Source: Cymodocea nodosa (Eukaryota; Streptophyta; Magnoliopsida; Alismatales; Cymodoceaceae). From it: a stretch of DNA of 64,000 nucleotides. The stretch is taken from contig CM072336.1 in the NCBI GenBank assembly GCA_036874045.1, positions 21,899,501 to 21,963,500 of the forward strand, in the 5' to 3' direction. The translations under genes and the position numbers were made by a program. Within the stretch, counting starts at the first letter, position 1. Every line of letters starts with the position of its first letter. Below the pieces are notes generated by a model, which did no database searches, was not told the origin of the DNA, and saw nothing but the letters and a program-made list of their open reading frames with translations. This document shows positions 33,580-46,870 of the stretch, one piece after another.

Positions 33580-36500
33580 CTAAGAGCCAACTGGCTTCCC
33601 ATTCAACTTGGGGAAGGGGTCTTGTTTGCTAAGTACTACTACTTTGCTCTTGTGAGCGATGTATCCTTTCATCAGATTCTTGTGAATTAGAAGGGACATG
33701 ACACACTCTACCTGCACAATGTCTGTTTGTATCAGTCTCCCCAAATACAACGCGTACAAGTTTTTATGAAATTTAAAGCTCGGAACTTCAAAGTCCCCTT
33801 TGAACAAAATGTAACTGAGGCTTGTAATGTTCTTACCACATCAACATCCATCTCCATTTCAAGCCATTTTAGAGCTTTTATTATTACGTCCAGCTTTACT
33901 TGGTGGGCCTTGTTTGGATCCTTTTGTTTCTGAATTATGTAGCTGCGGAAGGATATGAAGAATAAAATTCACATAATCAAATTATTTTCGTAACTAGCAG
34001 ATTCAGTTGATGAATTCCAACAGAATGGAGCTTACATCTTTTTCACCAATCTTTGGTAAACCTGGAGCTCCAACTTCTCGAGAACAAGATAGACACCAGA
34101 CCTTAGAAATCTGGCATTTCAAACTCAGTTAAAGGATTTTCCTCACGTCCTTTGTAAAACAACTGATAGATGAAGTACCTGTCCTCATGATCATGGAGAG
34201 CTTGCCTAAGAAGTCGAAGATCACCTTGTTTTAATGCTTGCACAACATTTACATACTGAAAAGTCAATGATCATCTTACAGATGTCAACAAAACTCATTT
34301 TAAAGAATTTAAGCAACTGGCTTTAAATTAGTAGCTCGTGACATCATGCTTATTACCATTGCTACATATTCAGCAAGGTTTAGCATCACAACATGAAGAT
34401 AGAACTTCATCAAAACTTATATAATTAGCATCGATGGCATTAATAATAAACAGACTACAGATCACAATTGCTTATTTATACCAACTGATATATTACAAAT
34501 TTTAGAACACCACAATGTAACTTCCAATACACAATAAGAACACCAATTTGGAGTTAACTACATTGTGCTAACATATATTTCCAAAATTTGCAGGAGGAAA
34601 GCATGATGTCTGCAAAACTTCTTTTCAGATTACCAAGACATCTCATTTTACAGTATGTCCATTCTCCTCAGAGGTTTATATCTGAGGCATATACTTCATT
34701 TCATATGTTTTGCCGTGTCAAAAAATAAGCATCATGAATCACGTATGATCAAAAGTTATCAAGGTGAAATTTCTTCAAAATGCCTAAGGCAAGAGGCAAA
34801 AGGTGAGAGACCATACCTGAACGAACCCAATAAATGACAAAAATGGTACATGTGTAACTTGACAATAATGATTATTCATTTAACTAGATGATAATGTAAC
34901 CATCTAGTTAAATTGTTTTCTACTTATATTATGCAATATTGAACATTTAAAAATTTCTAACAAGTAAAGAGGATTGTGTGTGGATAGGAAAAGAGAACAT
35001 AAGCTCATGTAGTTGTATGAAAACCTAAAAAAGAACATGAAAGTAAAAAAGGAAAAAGAAAAGAAGAGAGTTAAGAACTACCAAGAAGCAATGAAAAGGG
35101 TATGAAGATAGAGAAGAAAAATATGGAGGAAGATATGCATGCCTGCATCAACATGCATGGATGCATAGATGCCTGCATGCATCAAACAAGCATGCATGTA
35201 ATGAAAAACTTTAAAAAAACTTAAAATATATTTTTAATTAAAACATGCAAAGGAAGATCCTCCTAAGGCAAGGCAAGACAAGCAATACAAGCATGACCAA
35301 ATCATACCTAGTTATCACTCTCAGGATTCCAAATTCCATGATGTCCATGGTCAAAATTTAAGAGATGGATAAAAGAAACTAATGTACAAGGAGTCTTTAC
35401 CTCTTTTAAATTATAATTCTCGAGAAGACACATTTTGGGCAATATCCCAAGCGAAAGTTTAACAGGGATTAAATACTTTAGAATCATCCTGTAGAAAAAC
35501 CCAACAAAATTATTAAAAAAATTTATGAAGTAAAGCATGATTTCTCTTGCTTTTGAAAGCATCAAACCAAAGAAAGATGGAGTTCTATTTTAAAGCAAAT
35601 AACAATAGTAACAACCCATGCCATAATTCAACTATGGAGTTGACCATATAAATCATTTTTCTTTCATATATTTCAGTCCAAAGTCAAATCTTTAGTTAAA
35701 TTACATAAATTTAAAAACTTTCTTACAATTTCTAACCAAGTGATTTTAGGCTTTTCTATATTTCTTTTAGTTTCTTTTACACTATTAATTCTCCTCTCTT
35801 AACTAATGCATCCTTTGGACTCTTAAGGATATGAGCAAACTACTTAGATCAATTTTTTATCTTATTTCCAATTGGTGTACCTTATATTCTATTTTAAAGT
35901 AGATGAATAACTAAAAATATGAAAACACATCAGTTATTGAAAAGGTTGCTTGAAATGTACATGTGCAAAAAGATGGCAATAATAAAATGGCTTATCATCA
36001 CCATCTCATAATCATAGAAATGACAACAACAACTTCTCAGTCAATGTCAAGAAACCCAGTTACTCGTATGTATGTGCAATTTTGTTTTAAGAGCAAAATT
36101 GCATAAACCACTGAAGAACATGAATTCAATTAAAAAAAAAAAGAACATGAATTCAATTAAAAAAAAAAAAGAACATGAATCGTAAATGCCAACAAGGGGA
36201 CATTTGTTAAAAAATAAGGAATATAACAAACCTGATATTGGCTTCACTCTGCTGATGGCAATGTTTTAACGCATACATCAGCTTTTGATCAGCCTGCCAC
36301 ATGTGAAATGTAACTGGCATGAGTAAAAACAAAGCATGAATCATGATTCTCATTTTACAATATTAGGATATATTAGATAAATTGACAGATAATGATGTTA
36401 TAGAGTATAGACAGTTTGATTGTAAAAACAGCAAAAGATGCTTTATTGGCACTATGTGACTGACGTTGATAAACTGCACTAAGTTTCAACTTTCAACCTT

Positions 36501-38883
36501 CATTCCCAGATTTGTAAGAGGATGAAATAATACAGAACACAAACAAAGTGAAAAGACAAAAGCAACAGAGTGCAACTGTTATGAAAGAAGAAACTCATTG
36601 AAAAGGCATGAAGGTCACAGTCCAACAAACTGACAAATGTTGATAAGATAGAACATGTGACAAAATACAAACTTTGTGCATTTTTAAACTTTAGACATTC
36701 ATTATTTTCCAAAACCTCTAGATATAGTAAGATTATCAGAGGTACATCATCACTTCATTAGCCAACATGTGAGATGCAAGTTAACACATTGTATGAAGCA
36801 GACATGCACATCTAGGTACAATTTTCAAATGAGACAGAGATTTTGGAACATAAAATGCTCAGGCTACATAAAGAAGATAACAAGTGGCTTTCATGCTCTG
36901 TAGACCAAGGCATCGTGTACTTATCATATTAAATACTTGTGTTTAGCATTTTTATCATATTCTTGTATATTTCATTGAAATTATGATTAATAATTGACAA
37001 TGCTATAAAATCAAACATGTCAGAAATATATTTGCATCTAGTTTTATATTTACATATTTGAAAAATTCATTTTAAATACTTAACTTGTAAAAATGGATAA
37101 TTATTTTGTCAAATCGGGTGATAATCACGTTAAAATAGGATTATGTTCATTATATTTGTTTTTGAATTCAAAAAATCTAGTGTGTTCTTTTCATGCCATG
37201 TAGTTATCATATTATTGTGTCATATCAGAAATTCAAAAGTCTCAATGCTCTGTATGAATTGATGTCCTCTCAATTGTGTTTCCCAAATTTTTCATTTCCA
37301 AAAAGACCAACATATAACTGATCCTTATGAATGCAAAGATCTCCCTAGCATGAGAAAACTTGTTAACTACACGATCTGCATCATACATATGGTTGACTGT
37401 GAAGTTTTCTCAAGACTCTCAACAAGGCTTTCTATATCCACACCCATTTAAACAATTATAATCACACAGCTAAAGACACCCAATAATATAACATTTGACA
37501 AAACCAGACTTAAAGAAAAAAAATAAACATTTTGCAAATAATTTATTAGTTGTCATGAGAGAATACATAGATGGAAGGGTTCATGGCGCTTACCGTAAGG
37601 AAATTTTCATTGAAAACTTCCAAACGACCTGTGTAATACATGTATGTGACCTGTATGTATACACATAAGAATACCATGTAAAAGAACAGATAATATGATT
37701 CAATTAATGCAAATAGGAATTCAATGAAAATCAATAATAAATACTCCTCTGACCTTGTCTCTTACTGGGAACTCTTCAAAATCAAAGATACGAGCAGTTT
37801 CAATGCTTCTTATTACACTTCGACATAAATGCACGGTACCAAGCTATAAAACATTAAAACCATTGTTACAGGCAAAGAATAATACAGCATCACTAATAAG
37901 CCTAGATTAAACATGTCACGAAATAAGATAGCTCGACCAATATGCGGTGAATCAGAACAAACCTTGAAATAAACTTTAAATAACTGGCACGTAACATACA
38001 GAGCCCCTACACGCTTGGTACCTTTACCCTAAAATAAAAGTACAGCAAAAACTTCTTCAAATATTCTTAATCTACAATAACGACAATATAACGCTTGAAA
38101 TCTCATAAAAGGTCTACAAGTTCGTCCATATTATTTTTAAATTTAGTTAGTACAATCTGAAAACTAATACAAGCAGACCTGAGCTAGAGATACGACACTT
38201 ACAGCAAGAGCTCCGAAAACCTTCATTAGGAACGATCCTGCTCCCTTTAGCTTCTCTGGATTCTTTCCCATTGCCGACAGTTCTCTATCAGCCTAAATTT
38301 ATATCAAAATAAACCCCAGGAACATGAATTCGACTTTCCGCTCCCCATTTAATTCAAAAAGACTACCTTCTCAGCGAGAACCCTGATTTCATAAGCAACT
38401 ATATACATCGGACGCAATCCCCACGCCGTCTCCCAGTTCCTGAAATCCTGCAGAAACGCACTGACAAAAACAGAGAAAAAAAAAACACTCCACCATCACC
38501 AAAGACTACAATAATATCACTCAAACGAAACCTCTTTTAGGAAAAAGAAAAAAAAAAACACACTCCACTTACTTCGCGGACTTCTCGTATGCATTGTAGG
38601 CGTCGATGAAACGCGAGGTCCCGAAGCTCTGGATCGCCCGGAGAATATGGACGACGACCTCCCCAATCTGGGAGTGCTTGTCGGCATGCTTGACCAATCT
38701 GCCCCAGTCCTGGAATATGGTGAGGGCATCAACGAGGGGGAGGAGGGTGTGGGACGTGGAGGAGGAGACGGAGAGGAGTGGGACAAGAGAAGCGCCGTCC
38801 TGAGAGAAGACAGCATCGGAGAAGCGAGAAACGTAGTCCGTGATGCGGCGGTGCGACTCCCCCATGCTCAAATTTGCCGCCAT
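33580..38883 (-). CDS. EER5: TREX-2 PCI-domain subunit (Thp1/PCID2 homologue), EER5-like
   Basis: Twelve exons (minus strand): 38883-38573, 38460-38367, 38292-38203, 38028-37963, 37843-37754, 37650-37594, 36293-36232, 35488-35401, 34255-34179, 34110-34036, 33942-33837, 33711-33580. All have GT-AG introns; joined they give 1248 nt, 415 residues, against about 413 for Arabidopsis EER5. Landmarks: start MAANLSMGESHRRITDY; NAFLQDFRNWETAWGL across the exon 1/2 junction; KVFGALA-GKGTKRVGALYVTCQ (exons 3/4); TYMYYTGRLEVFNENF (exon 6); KYLIPVKLSLGILPK (exon 8); QALHDHEDRFLRSGVYLVLE (exons 9/10); end AHKSKVVVLSKQDPFPKLNG. The PCI domain covers about residues 205-395. In TREX-2 this subunit partners Sac3 and Sus1/Dss1 in nuclear mRNA export; Arabidopsis EER5 modulates ethylene responses. 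The first exon is GC-rich and later exons AT-rich. Introns 6-8 are 0.7-1.3 kb. Confidence 0.93.
35120..35220. repeat. GCATGC-rich palindromic tract in EER5 intron 8
   Basis: ATGCATGCCTGCATCAACAT, CATGGATGCATAGATGCCTG and CATGCATCAAACAAGCATGC follow one another (35135-35200), giving a run of ATGCAT/GCATGC words that can fold back in several registers. It lies in the intron between exons 8 and 9 and does not touch a splice site. Confidence 0.6.
36106..36182. repeat. Tandem duplication in EER5 intron 7
   Basis: A 31-32-bp unit made of GAACATGAATTCAATT followed by a run of about 11 A and an AGAACATGAAT restart is present twice (about 36115-36178). It is a short slippage-type duplication and lies about 50 bp from the exon 7 donor at 36231. 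Confidence 0.6.
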
Positions 38884-39280
38884 TTCGTGGAGGCGCTGGT
38901 GGCGGAGACGGCGGCGATCTGTTGCTGCCCTGGTATATTGCGGTTAGTCGGGTCCCGAACCAAGTCTTTGTCAGTAATCGGATATCCGTTTTAATTTATT
39001 TTTTACTAATAAATAAATAAAATTATTTACATGAATTTTTTTTTACTTTCCTGAAAATTACTGGATAATATTTTTTTTTCTCGTAACAAAAAAATTAATA
39101 ACAATGCAACAACACTCATGGCCAAAAATAAAATTAATTTTTTTTAAAATACTTTATATCATTTAAAAAAATTAAAATTTTGTTCTTAACTTTTTCAAAC
39201 ATGAAATAGAGAAGATTCTTGGATTTCAGACCGCCCACGGTCTAGAAGTTTACCCAAACAGTTTGGAAACCCGCTCTTCC
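38884..39280 (-). promoter_or_regulatory. 5' flank of EER5
   Basis: Upstream of the ATG the minus strand stays GC-rich for about 60 bases (5' leader), then turns strongly AT-rich from about 38990 (many TTATTTATTA and poly-T runs). There is no clear single TATA box. The flank meets the GC-rich leader of a Harbinger remnant near 39230-39300, so the intergenic space is only about 350 bp. Confidence 0.4.
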
Positions 39281-39550
39281 TTCCTCTGCGATCGAGAAAA
39301 CTCGTTGTACTCGCTCAAGAAAACACGTCGTTGTCGTCGTCTTTGAAAATGTCTTCATCTCACCACCAATCTTACCCTTTCCTCTTTGCCCGAGAAAACT
39401 CGTCATCCTCATCTGAGAAAACCCGTTGCCATTCTGTCTTTGGAAAACTCCTTGATCACACCGCCAGTCTCGCCCTTTCCTCCTCGTGCTTCCTTCATTC
39501 TCCGTTCAAGAGCACTCGTTGTCCTCACCTGAGAAAACTCACCATCGTCG
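39280..39550 (+). repeat. GC-richer minisatellite leader
   Basis: Loose units contain CGAGAAAACTCGT(T/C)GTC, TCATCTGAGAAAACCCGTTG and CTCACCTGAGAAAACTCACC, each 40-70 bp apart, alternating with CTTTCCTC blocks. An open frame of 92 codons crosses it (39331-39609), rich in Ser, Lys and Leu. It is probably a by-product of the repeats, as in the leader at 27960-28500. Confidence 0.6.
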
Positions 39551-41849
39551 CCATCTTCGAGAGAAAAAGTTCAACTCTTTTTTCTTTCTTTTTTTTGCTT
39601 ACATTTTGAACTATCTTATAATAAAGATGGTTTGATCTTCATGATGTCTTTTGGTCCTGTGAATTTTTGTATTTTAGAAATTTGTTTACATGCTTGCATT
39701 TGACCTAACTAGTGATTATTGTTTAATCATGCTTCGACATTCCTCGGTTATATCTGATTTTGCTGTTTAATTATTGTTTGATATGTTAAATTTTCTTTGG
39801 TTCTATGTGTTGTTTTGTTACTTCACTGAGATATGGACTGCAATAATAACCAAAAAGTTACAACTACGTCGCGTAAGACTTTGGTAAGTGGAAAAATCCA
39901 CACATGTTGGTAAAATTTTGTTGGAGGTACTAATTTCTTAAACATTTTCTTGTGAATGCTCCATCTGGAGTACGTCTGCAAAGCTATGACAGTGAGGAGG
40001 AAAGGGGGGGATCAAATTGTGTTGTGATTTTTGTCAGTTGTGAAAGATTCGGCCAAGAATGATGAGTTGTGAAACATTTTCTGGTGAATGCAGGAGGGAC
40101 ATTTTCTTGTAAATGCAAATAGTTGTGAAACATTTTCTTGTGAATGCTAGCATGGTAACCATTTAAAAACCCCTTACCTTGCATGATGACGTAATACTTT
40201 GGAAGTTAATCCTATCTTTTGGAAGTGCCTGAATTTTCCATTGCAGCCAGTCTGTAGTCATCACGTTGCACTATGTAGCCTCAGTTCATTTATTACATTC
40301 ACTTTTTTGGTATTTATTTTTCTGTAGATGGTTTTCATTGATTTAGAAAAAGTGTCATAGAGTACATAGAAACCAATTGTGGTGGGTTTTAGAAATAAAA
40401 GTAGTACTCATATGATATATTGATATTATAAAGGATATGTATGAAAGAATAGTTACTAGTGTTGTAACTTTAGAAAGAGAAACTAGGGAAGTTCATATCT
40501 ATTTGTCTTGGTTATAAATGAAATAACCAAAGAAATTCAAAGATAAGTACCTTGGTGAATTCTATTGGCTGATGACATAGTTTTATTCAAGGACATTAAG
40601 TGGTGTTTCTCTTTTTGTCTTCTTCATGGATTTTTTTTCTATTGGTGGTATGCTAGTGCTATTAATAACTTGATAAATGTGTACTCTTTTCTAGTCCATC
40701 TAGGTAAGCTGTAAGTGTTGATTCAAAGAAGTATGTAAAGAAACCAGTGTTTTATTGGCATGAATGCATGGCTTTTTATTATTCATTTTTATTAATTATT
40801 CAAGAAACAAGACCTCAAATATACATGCAGTAAACAAGTGATTTTTCAAATCCCAAAAATGATTAATACTCTTCAAACAAGATTATTCATCATTGACATC
40901 AATTTAACTATTTAATTTGTTATCTTGGATCTTAATGTTTCACATATCATGTGTGTGAGAATATATGAATGTAATACTTAAATTTTTGAATATAGCATTT
41001 AAGTAATTACATAAATACAAGTAATTATTGCTGAAAAACACTAGTAATTTTTTTTTTTTTATGGCATGTAAGTAATTATCGTGGTATTTTTATGAATGTT
41101 AGTATTTGTGAATGTGCTATGTCCTTTATAAAAGTTGAACATTAGGAATTACTATTTTAGTGCCTTTGACTTCACATATTGTATGATTATTCACTTGTGA
41201 TCGGTAGTTTATGCTCATGGTTGGATACCATTCTAGTTTGTTTTTGTTGGAATTTGCTTCGAATCTTGACACGTTTTTATTAAATGGCATTCATTGTTAG
41301 TATTATTCTTTTGTTGCATGTGCCTTTGTCAATTAAATATAAGAAGTGAATAGTAACATCAGTAGTGATATTAGTGTTAGCATTCTACATTAGCTTTGAT
41401 AATGTTTGTTGGGGCATGATTACAAGGGTGTTAATATTTAATGAAAAATGAGAAAAATTGTTATTTTTAGTGCACATTTAAATCATTTCAAACAAAAAGT
41501 TCATTATTTTGGTCATTAAAATTGTGAAATGGCCTATTAATGTCCATCAATGCTTGTTATTGCTATTTATGGTTTAGTTAATTATATTATTGATGCAATG
41601 AGTATACCAATGTCATGTGTAATTTAATATGCTTAGAAATGGTCCTTTAAATTGAATGTGGTTTGACATTGTTAATGAACACCTTGTTAAATTTATGATC
41701 GATCATTCTTTGTGAGTATCTTTCTACATGCATTGTTATTACTTAAATTACATGTATTTGTTGATATTACTCAATAGTTTGGTATGACTACTATGTTGAT
41801 TTTTTTGTTAAATATTGATCTTTGAAACTCATTTCTAACTAGAATTAGT
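39551..41849. other. AT-rich internal stretch of the degenerate Harbinger, no gene recognised
   Basis: By position this corresponds to the 5' UTR intron of the intact copy (47846-49157), here about 2 kb. A short local repeat, GTGAAACATTTTCTTGTGAATG, occurs three to four times at 39941-40150 in variants. No domain is readable. Confidence 0.4.
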
Positions 41850-42800
41850 GTTTATGAAAATTTGGAGAACAATGAGAAACTTAAAAGAAGCTATGTTAAT
41901 TGGAATAGTCAAAATAATGTATTATTTTAAATTTATTATGTGAGATTTTGAATAAAGGATATGAAAAGACTCACAATGGTAAAGTTAAATTAGAGACATG
42001 GAAAAAAATGATTGAAAAATATAATGATGAAATAGGATGTGCTATTGAAAAGAAAAATATTGGTAGTTAGATGAAAACTTGATGATTTATATACAAGAAT
42101 TATACTTTGATTTTAAATCAAAGTGAATAGAGGTGAGATTATATCTACAATCATATAGATATCTTAAAGGAAGTATAGGAAAATTTTGTTAAGATAAAAA
42201 TTACATTATCTGTGTTTATTATTCAATAATAAATCACATTGATTATATTTTTTTTCTTGGTTAGGCATATCTGGAATGTAGTTCATGCAGGGGCAAGTCA
42301 TGCCCTATTTACTTTCAACTTGATACTCTTTTTCAAACTAATATGGCATCAATAAAAGATGTGATCTATTCTACTAAACCTATATAAGCATCACAACAAA
42401 ATGATGACTCTTCTAGAACTAGCATAAACGAAGACATCTCATTTTGTAGATAGGAGCCTATTAATTTAACTTCACAAAGCCAAACACATTTACCAAAGGA
42501 ATGCAATCATGTAGTGAGTCTACTAAAAGGATAAAACACCTAAAACCACATGTAGAATCATATGCAATTATGTCTACTATTATAGAGAAAGTTGCTATTG
42601 CACTTAAAGCTTTTGTTGAAAAGGTAAATCAAAGAAGTGGAGAATGAAATGAAATTATGAAAGAGACAAACTTGAAACACACAAAATAGATTTTGACAAG
42701 TAAGAAATAGAGGCAATCATGAATGAACTTCTCTTTATTCTAGAAATTAATATAAATGAGAGATTTAGAGTTTTAGAGATATTAAAAGATAAAAGATAAT
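41850..42800 (+). pseudogene. Harbinger ORF1 (Myb/SANT-like) remnant
   Basis: Readable: MENLENNEKLKRSYVNWNSQ (about 41855), then MIEKYNDEIGCAIEKKNI (about 42005-42060), YLECSSCRGKSCPIYFQLDT-like sequence (about 42265-42330; reference copy AHPECESCKGKSCLIYEQL), and a repeat-poor tail to 42800. Stops and frameshifts are scattered throughout. It lies 300 bp upstream of the matching transposase remnant. Confidence 0.6.
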
Positions 42801-43084
42801 AGACATCAATTTTTGTGTATGCTAAAAGATATGAAAGTAGAATGGCTAAAGTATAAATTACATTGATGTATCTTTTATTTTGATTGAAACAATGATGGAT
42901 GTTTTTGTTAAGATATTGTTGATGTTATTATTTTGTAATGATGGATGTTATTATTATGAAAAAGTTGTATTTTTGTTATTGCTTGTTTGTACATATTATT
43001 CATCAAAACTTATTATTGATGTATATCATACAAGGATTACAACATTACAAGCATATCTTTATCTTCTAATTTACAACTTTTGAA

Positions 43085-44318
43085 GATGCTATTAGAAGAA
43101 GAAGAGGAAGAGGAGGAAGATGAAATGATGAAAAATGCTATCATCATGATAATGAGTAGTTTGCTACTTAGAATGATAATATATTTAAGTGCTACTCTAA
43201 GAAATATCAAAAGAATTTATAGTAGAGAGGGTGTAAGGTATATAATGTGATTGTTAAATTTGTCGCTACCTAATTAAGTTTACAATTTAGAAAAATGCAT
43301 CAAATGAGTTAGGATGTTTTCTTCAAATTGTCCACTTTGTTAAAGGAGAAAAGAATTATATCAGCTAGTAGATATATCATAGTAAAAGTGAAACTTACAA
43401 TATTTCTTGTAACAATTAAGTAGAATAAAAAATATAAAGTAACACAAAAGCATTTTCATTATTCTGTTTAGATTGTCATTATTTATTTCAATGAAATTTT
43501 AAATACTATACTACAATTGATTGACATATTTATAGCAAAGCTATTTACATCAACTTTAAAAAGGATTTGTAATGATCTTACTATTTTTCCATACTTCAAG
43601 GTAAAATTGATCTTTTGATAATATTATAAATGTATTTCTAATACAAATCTTATTCTATTTAACTATTTTTAATATGATATTTATAAGATTGTATTAGAGT
43701 TATTAATGACACATGTAAAAGTAACAATTATAGGAGAGAAAAATGTTAAATTTAGAAATGGAAAAAGTAAATTATTACAAAATGTTATGATAGTTTACAA
43801 TTTTGATATAGAATTTATTTATATTATGAATGGATAGAAAGGATAGATATCTAATACTTAAGTACTTCAAGATGTAATCAATCGACTAAATGATCTTCGA
43901 GTTTCACTAGATATGGTACTTATGAATATTGACATTATTCTTATATGATAATCATGTTGTATAAGAATGATTTTTGATAACTTTGATATAAATTGAGTAT
44001 ATAGGGAAAGTTTATTTGATTGATGCTAGTTATTTAAATTGATTAAAATTTCTAACTATATTTTGAGGTGTTCATTATAATTTAAATGATTATACTATTA
44101 ATCAACTTCTAAGTAATATAATTGAAAATTTTAATTATAGTCATTTACGAATAATCATAGAATGCACATTTAGAGTGATATGAAATATCGTTTCTCAATA
44201 TTATAAGGTTATATACTATTTTATTATAAAATATAGGTTAAAATTGTTCAAGCATGTTTTATATTTCATAAATTTATTCATAAGGTAGATAAAAAAGATC
44301 TATTTGAAAATTTTCATG
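43085..44318 (+). pseudogene. Harbinger transposase remnant
   Basis: It starts with MLLEEEEEEEEDEMMKNAI, then IYSREGVRYIM, VYNLEKCIK-like words, VTIRLYRREKC-like words near 43720, FDIEFIYIMNG, a VLQDVI piece near 43870, VYLIDASYLN (about 44005), NFNYSHLRIIIECTFRVI (about 44130-44180), and QACFIFHKFIHKVDKKDLFE ending at about 44310. The third catalytic residue (IECTF) is kept. Many stops are present. It is cut off where a copia gag begins. Confidence 0.65.
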
Positions 44319-45373
44319 TATGTAAATCTGCTCATGAGATTTTGAATATTTTTTAAATTACTTATGAAGGTACTAACTAAGTGAGAGATTAAAATCAATA
44401 TCCCTTTAAGAAAATATGAATTATTTAAAATAAATGACAATAAATCTATCATTGATATATTTTCTAGATTTACTGAAATTATTAATGACTTAAGAAGTTT
44501 GGGAAAGAATTTTTTTATCTGTGAATAGATATAAAAATTTCTATAGAACTTAACTAATGAATGAAAGCAGAAATCAACCTCTATTTAAGATCCAAAGGAC
44601 CTCAACACATATTCAATGGAAGATCTAATGCACAATCTTCTTACTCACAAAGTTTAGATAAAAGATTATAAAAAAGAGGAGGGAACTATTGAAAAAAAGT
44701 TAAAAAGAAGAAAGAGATTGTCTTTCATTTAATTAAGGAGTTTCAAAGCTTAGATGATGATGAAATTCTATTACTGGAAAAGTTTTTTAGAAAACTAATG
44801 AAAGATGCAGCAAAGTTAACATGTTTAAAAACAAGGTATTAGTCTATTTTAAATGTAAAAAGTAAAGATATATTCAATCTTATTGTTCACTACAACTAAA
44901 AGACCAATAAGAGAGAAAGAAGAATAAGAAGAAGATGATAATAAAGACTACTTAAGATGATAGTAGTTCATCTAATAGCTTATTTGACTTAGAAATTTGT
45001 CGACTAATGTATGCTGTATAACATAAGAGGTATGTTTTACTTCACCTTACTATGATTTAGATGTAGATGATCAAAATATAAATGTAGATATCCTTCTTTC
45101 CATTATAAATAGTTTATATGTTAAATGTAAAGATTATAAAAAAGAAATTAAAAAGAACTACATGTTTAGAAGAAACATATGTTAAATTAGAAAAAGTGTT
45201 GGTTGATAATTAAAATCTAAAAAATAAAATGGATAACTATAGTTGCAATAATTTTGATTTGAAAGAAGAAAATAACAATCTTAAAGTTAAATTTATTGAT
45301 TAAAAAATACTATGTATAAATTTACAAATAGTCAGAAAAATTATCCTTGATGATATACAAATATTGTTCATAA
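44319..45373 (+). pseudogene. Ty1/copia (Sirevirus-like) gag remnant
   Basis: It begins CKSAHEILNIF, then ITYEGTN, KYELFK.NDNKSIIDIFSRF, TEIINDLRSLGKN, then PKDLNTYSMEDLMHNLLTHK, and about 230 bases later the degenerate zinc knuckle CFKCKK.RYIQSYC, whose usual Gly-His is Arg-Tyr here. This is the order of the UBN2-type copia gag. It is interrupted at 45373 by a solo LTR and resumes at 46871. No 5' LTR is present. Confidence 0.65.
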
Positions 45374-46870
45374 TGTTTAGGTTAATATTTTGATGATGAA
45401 AAACTATAGACTTAGTATGAAAATCATTATCATTTAGTTCTCAATAGTTATGAAGTTTGGTCAGTACCTTGTAGATTAACTTATTGAACAAATTAGTATG
45501 TCAGATAGATAAGCTTTTGTATCCAAGGAATAATCTTCTTTGTTAACTAAAACTCTTGGTAATTTATTAAGATAACATGTCAAAATACTAATTGTAAAAG
45601 TAAAAATCTAAGTTGTAAAGTTAAGTTTAAAACTTGTAGAGTTAAGGTTGATCACGTGTGTAGACTAATTGTAAAGAATCACGTGAGTTATTTGTATATT
45701 TATGAATCATCTCATTAAACTTCTCTATCACTTGAAAGAGTAAGTTTCCATTATTAGTGTTAACTTAGTATATTTACTTGTCAAACCTTTTAGTGACTTA
45801 TTGTGTTAATTGCCCGAATATCTAAATGTTGAATTATCTAAATACTTTTAACTCCCTAACTTAAGTTATCTTCTAGCCAATTCTTTATGTTACTATCTAA
45901 CAATTTAAATTACAAAGGATCTAACTTATCGTATATTATTTAAGACTTCGGTACTTATAATTTTATTGCAAATTCACAAGTTTTTGTTTTGTAGATTGAT
46001 CTTAAGGCAATGGAACAAAAATGGAAGGACAAAATGATGCATTAATAATTTGTGAAGATTAAGGAGGAGAATTGAATTCTATGAAGTTTCCAAAATCAAA
46101 AAGTGAAGATGAACAAAAAGAAAAATTATATGCATGTGTAGGATCAACTTAGTGAGAGAACACATCAAAAGATTCAAATGCATGGTACTCTACAACTAAA
46201 ATTGTGATGATTCAAGTCTTGGAAGGAGAAAATGTAGAGACAACATTAAAGCATTTCACAAGGAGAACAATTGAGGTTTCACACAATGGTTTGATCGTCT
46301 TTATTTACTTGTGAATTACGTTGTATTACAATAATTGTGAATGCTTATGTGTTGAAATTTTAATAGTTTAATTGATTTTTATTTGAGAAAAATATATCTC
46401 ACTAAGGTGTGGTGAGACACCTTAAATTTGATGATTTTAGAAAAGGGTGAGCTTGATGTTTCATTTAAACAAGGTTGATACCTTATTGACATAGTGTTAA
46501 TGCTCTATATTCTTGCACAAAGTATTACTTTATGTTGTGGTTTGGTGTCAAGTTAGGAAAATACCATTGAGTGAGTTTGTGAACTTGTGTAAAGGTTAGT
46601 ATTTAACCTAAAAAATACTTAGTGGAATTCTTAAGATTAAGGCCTTAAAGAGTGGATTAGCTCAATTTGAATAAACCATTATAAATTCTTGATGTATTCT
46701 TTATTATTTTATTTCTACAATATCTTGAATTGTAGTTATAATTGTGAATTTCTTGAAAAAAATAAAATAATTAACTATGATTATAAGTAGGGGATTTGAA
46801 TTTAAAATTAGTAATAACTTTAGAAAAGTTCACTATTCACCCTTTTTTAGTGAGTCTATGATCTATAACA
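45374..46870 (+). repeat. Solo LTR in the Sirevirus-like gag region
   Basis: It begins TGTTTAGGTTAATATTTTGA and ends GATCTATAACA, with an AACTTTAGAAAAGTTCACTA, TTCACCC and AGTGAGTC tail as in other LTRs of this superfamily. It is 1497 bp long and interrupts gag-derived sequence (YKFTNSQ before, a LNKIIASQRIKFNKFNLGYA-type reading after). The 5-bp duplication is not clean: CATAA stands before, ATGGT after. The exact right end may therefore be a few bases off, or the sites have mutated. Confidence 0.6.

Larger units (their letters stand above)
39230..44318 (+). mobile_element. Degenerate PIF/Harbinger element, ends lost
   Basis: It has the same order as the intact copy at 47461-52057: a GC-rich leader with repeats (39280-39550), a long AT-rich stretch, ORF1 remnants (41850-42800) and transposase remnants (43085-44318). 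No left terminus was recognised. On the right the transposase breaks off at about 44318 against a copia gag sequence. The leader begins close to the 5' end of EER5. Boundaries are approximate. Confidence 0.55.

Noticed and set aside
38606..38994. Plus-strand open frames opposite EER5 exon 1
   Set aside because: Antisense shadows of the GC-rich first exon. The minus-strand exon matches a conserved protein and has correct splice borders.
45374..46870. Clean 5-bp duplication around the solo LTR in gag
   Set aside because: CATAA before and ATGGT after do not match. A TATAA seven bases inside the right end is close but would give an atypical LTR end, so no duplication is claimed.
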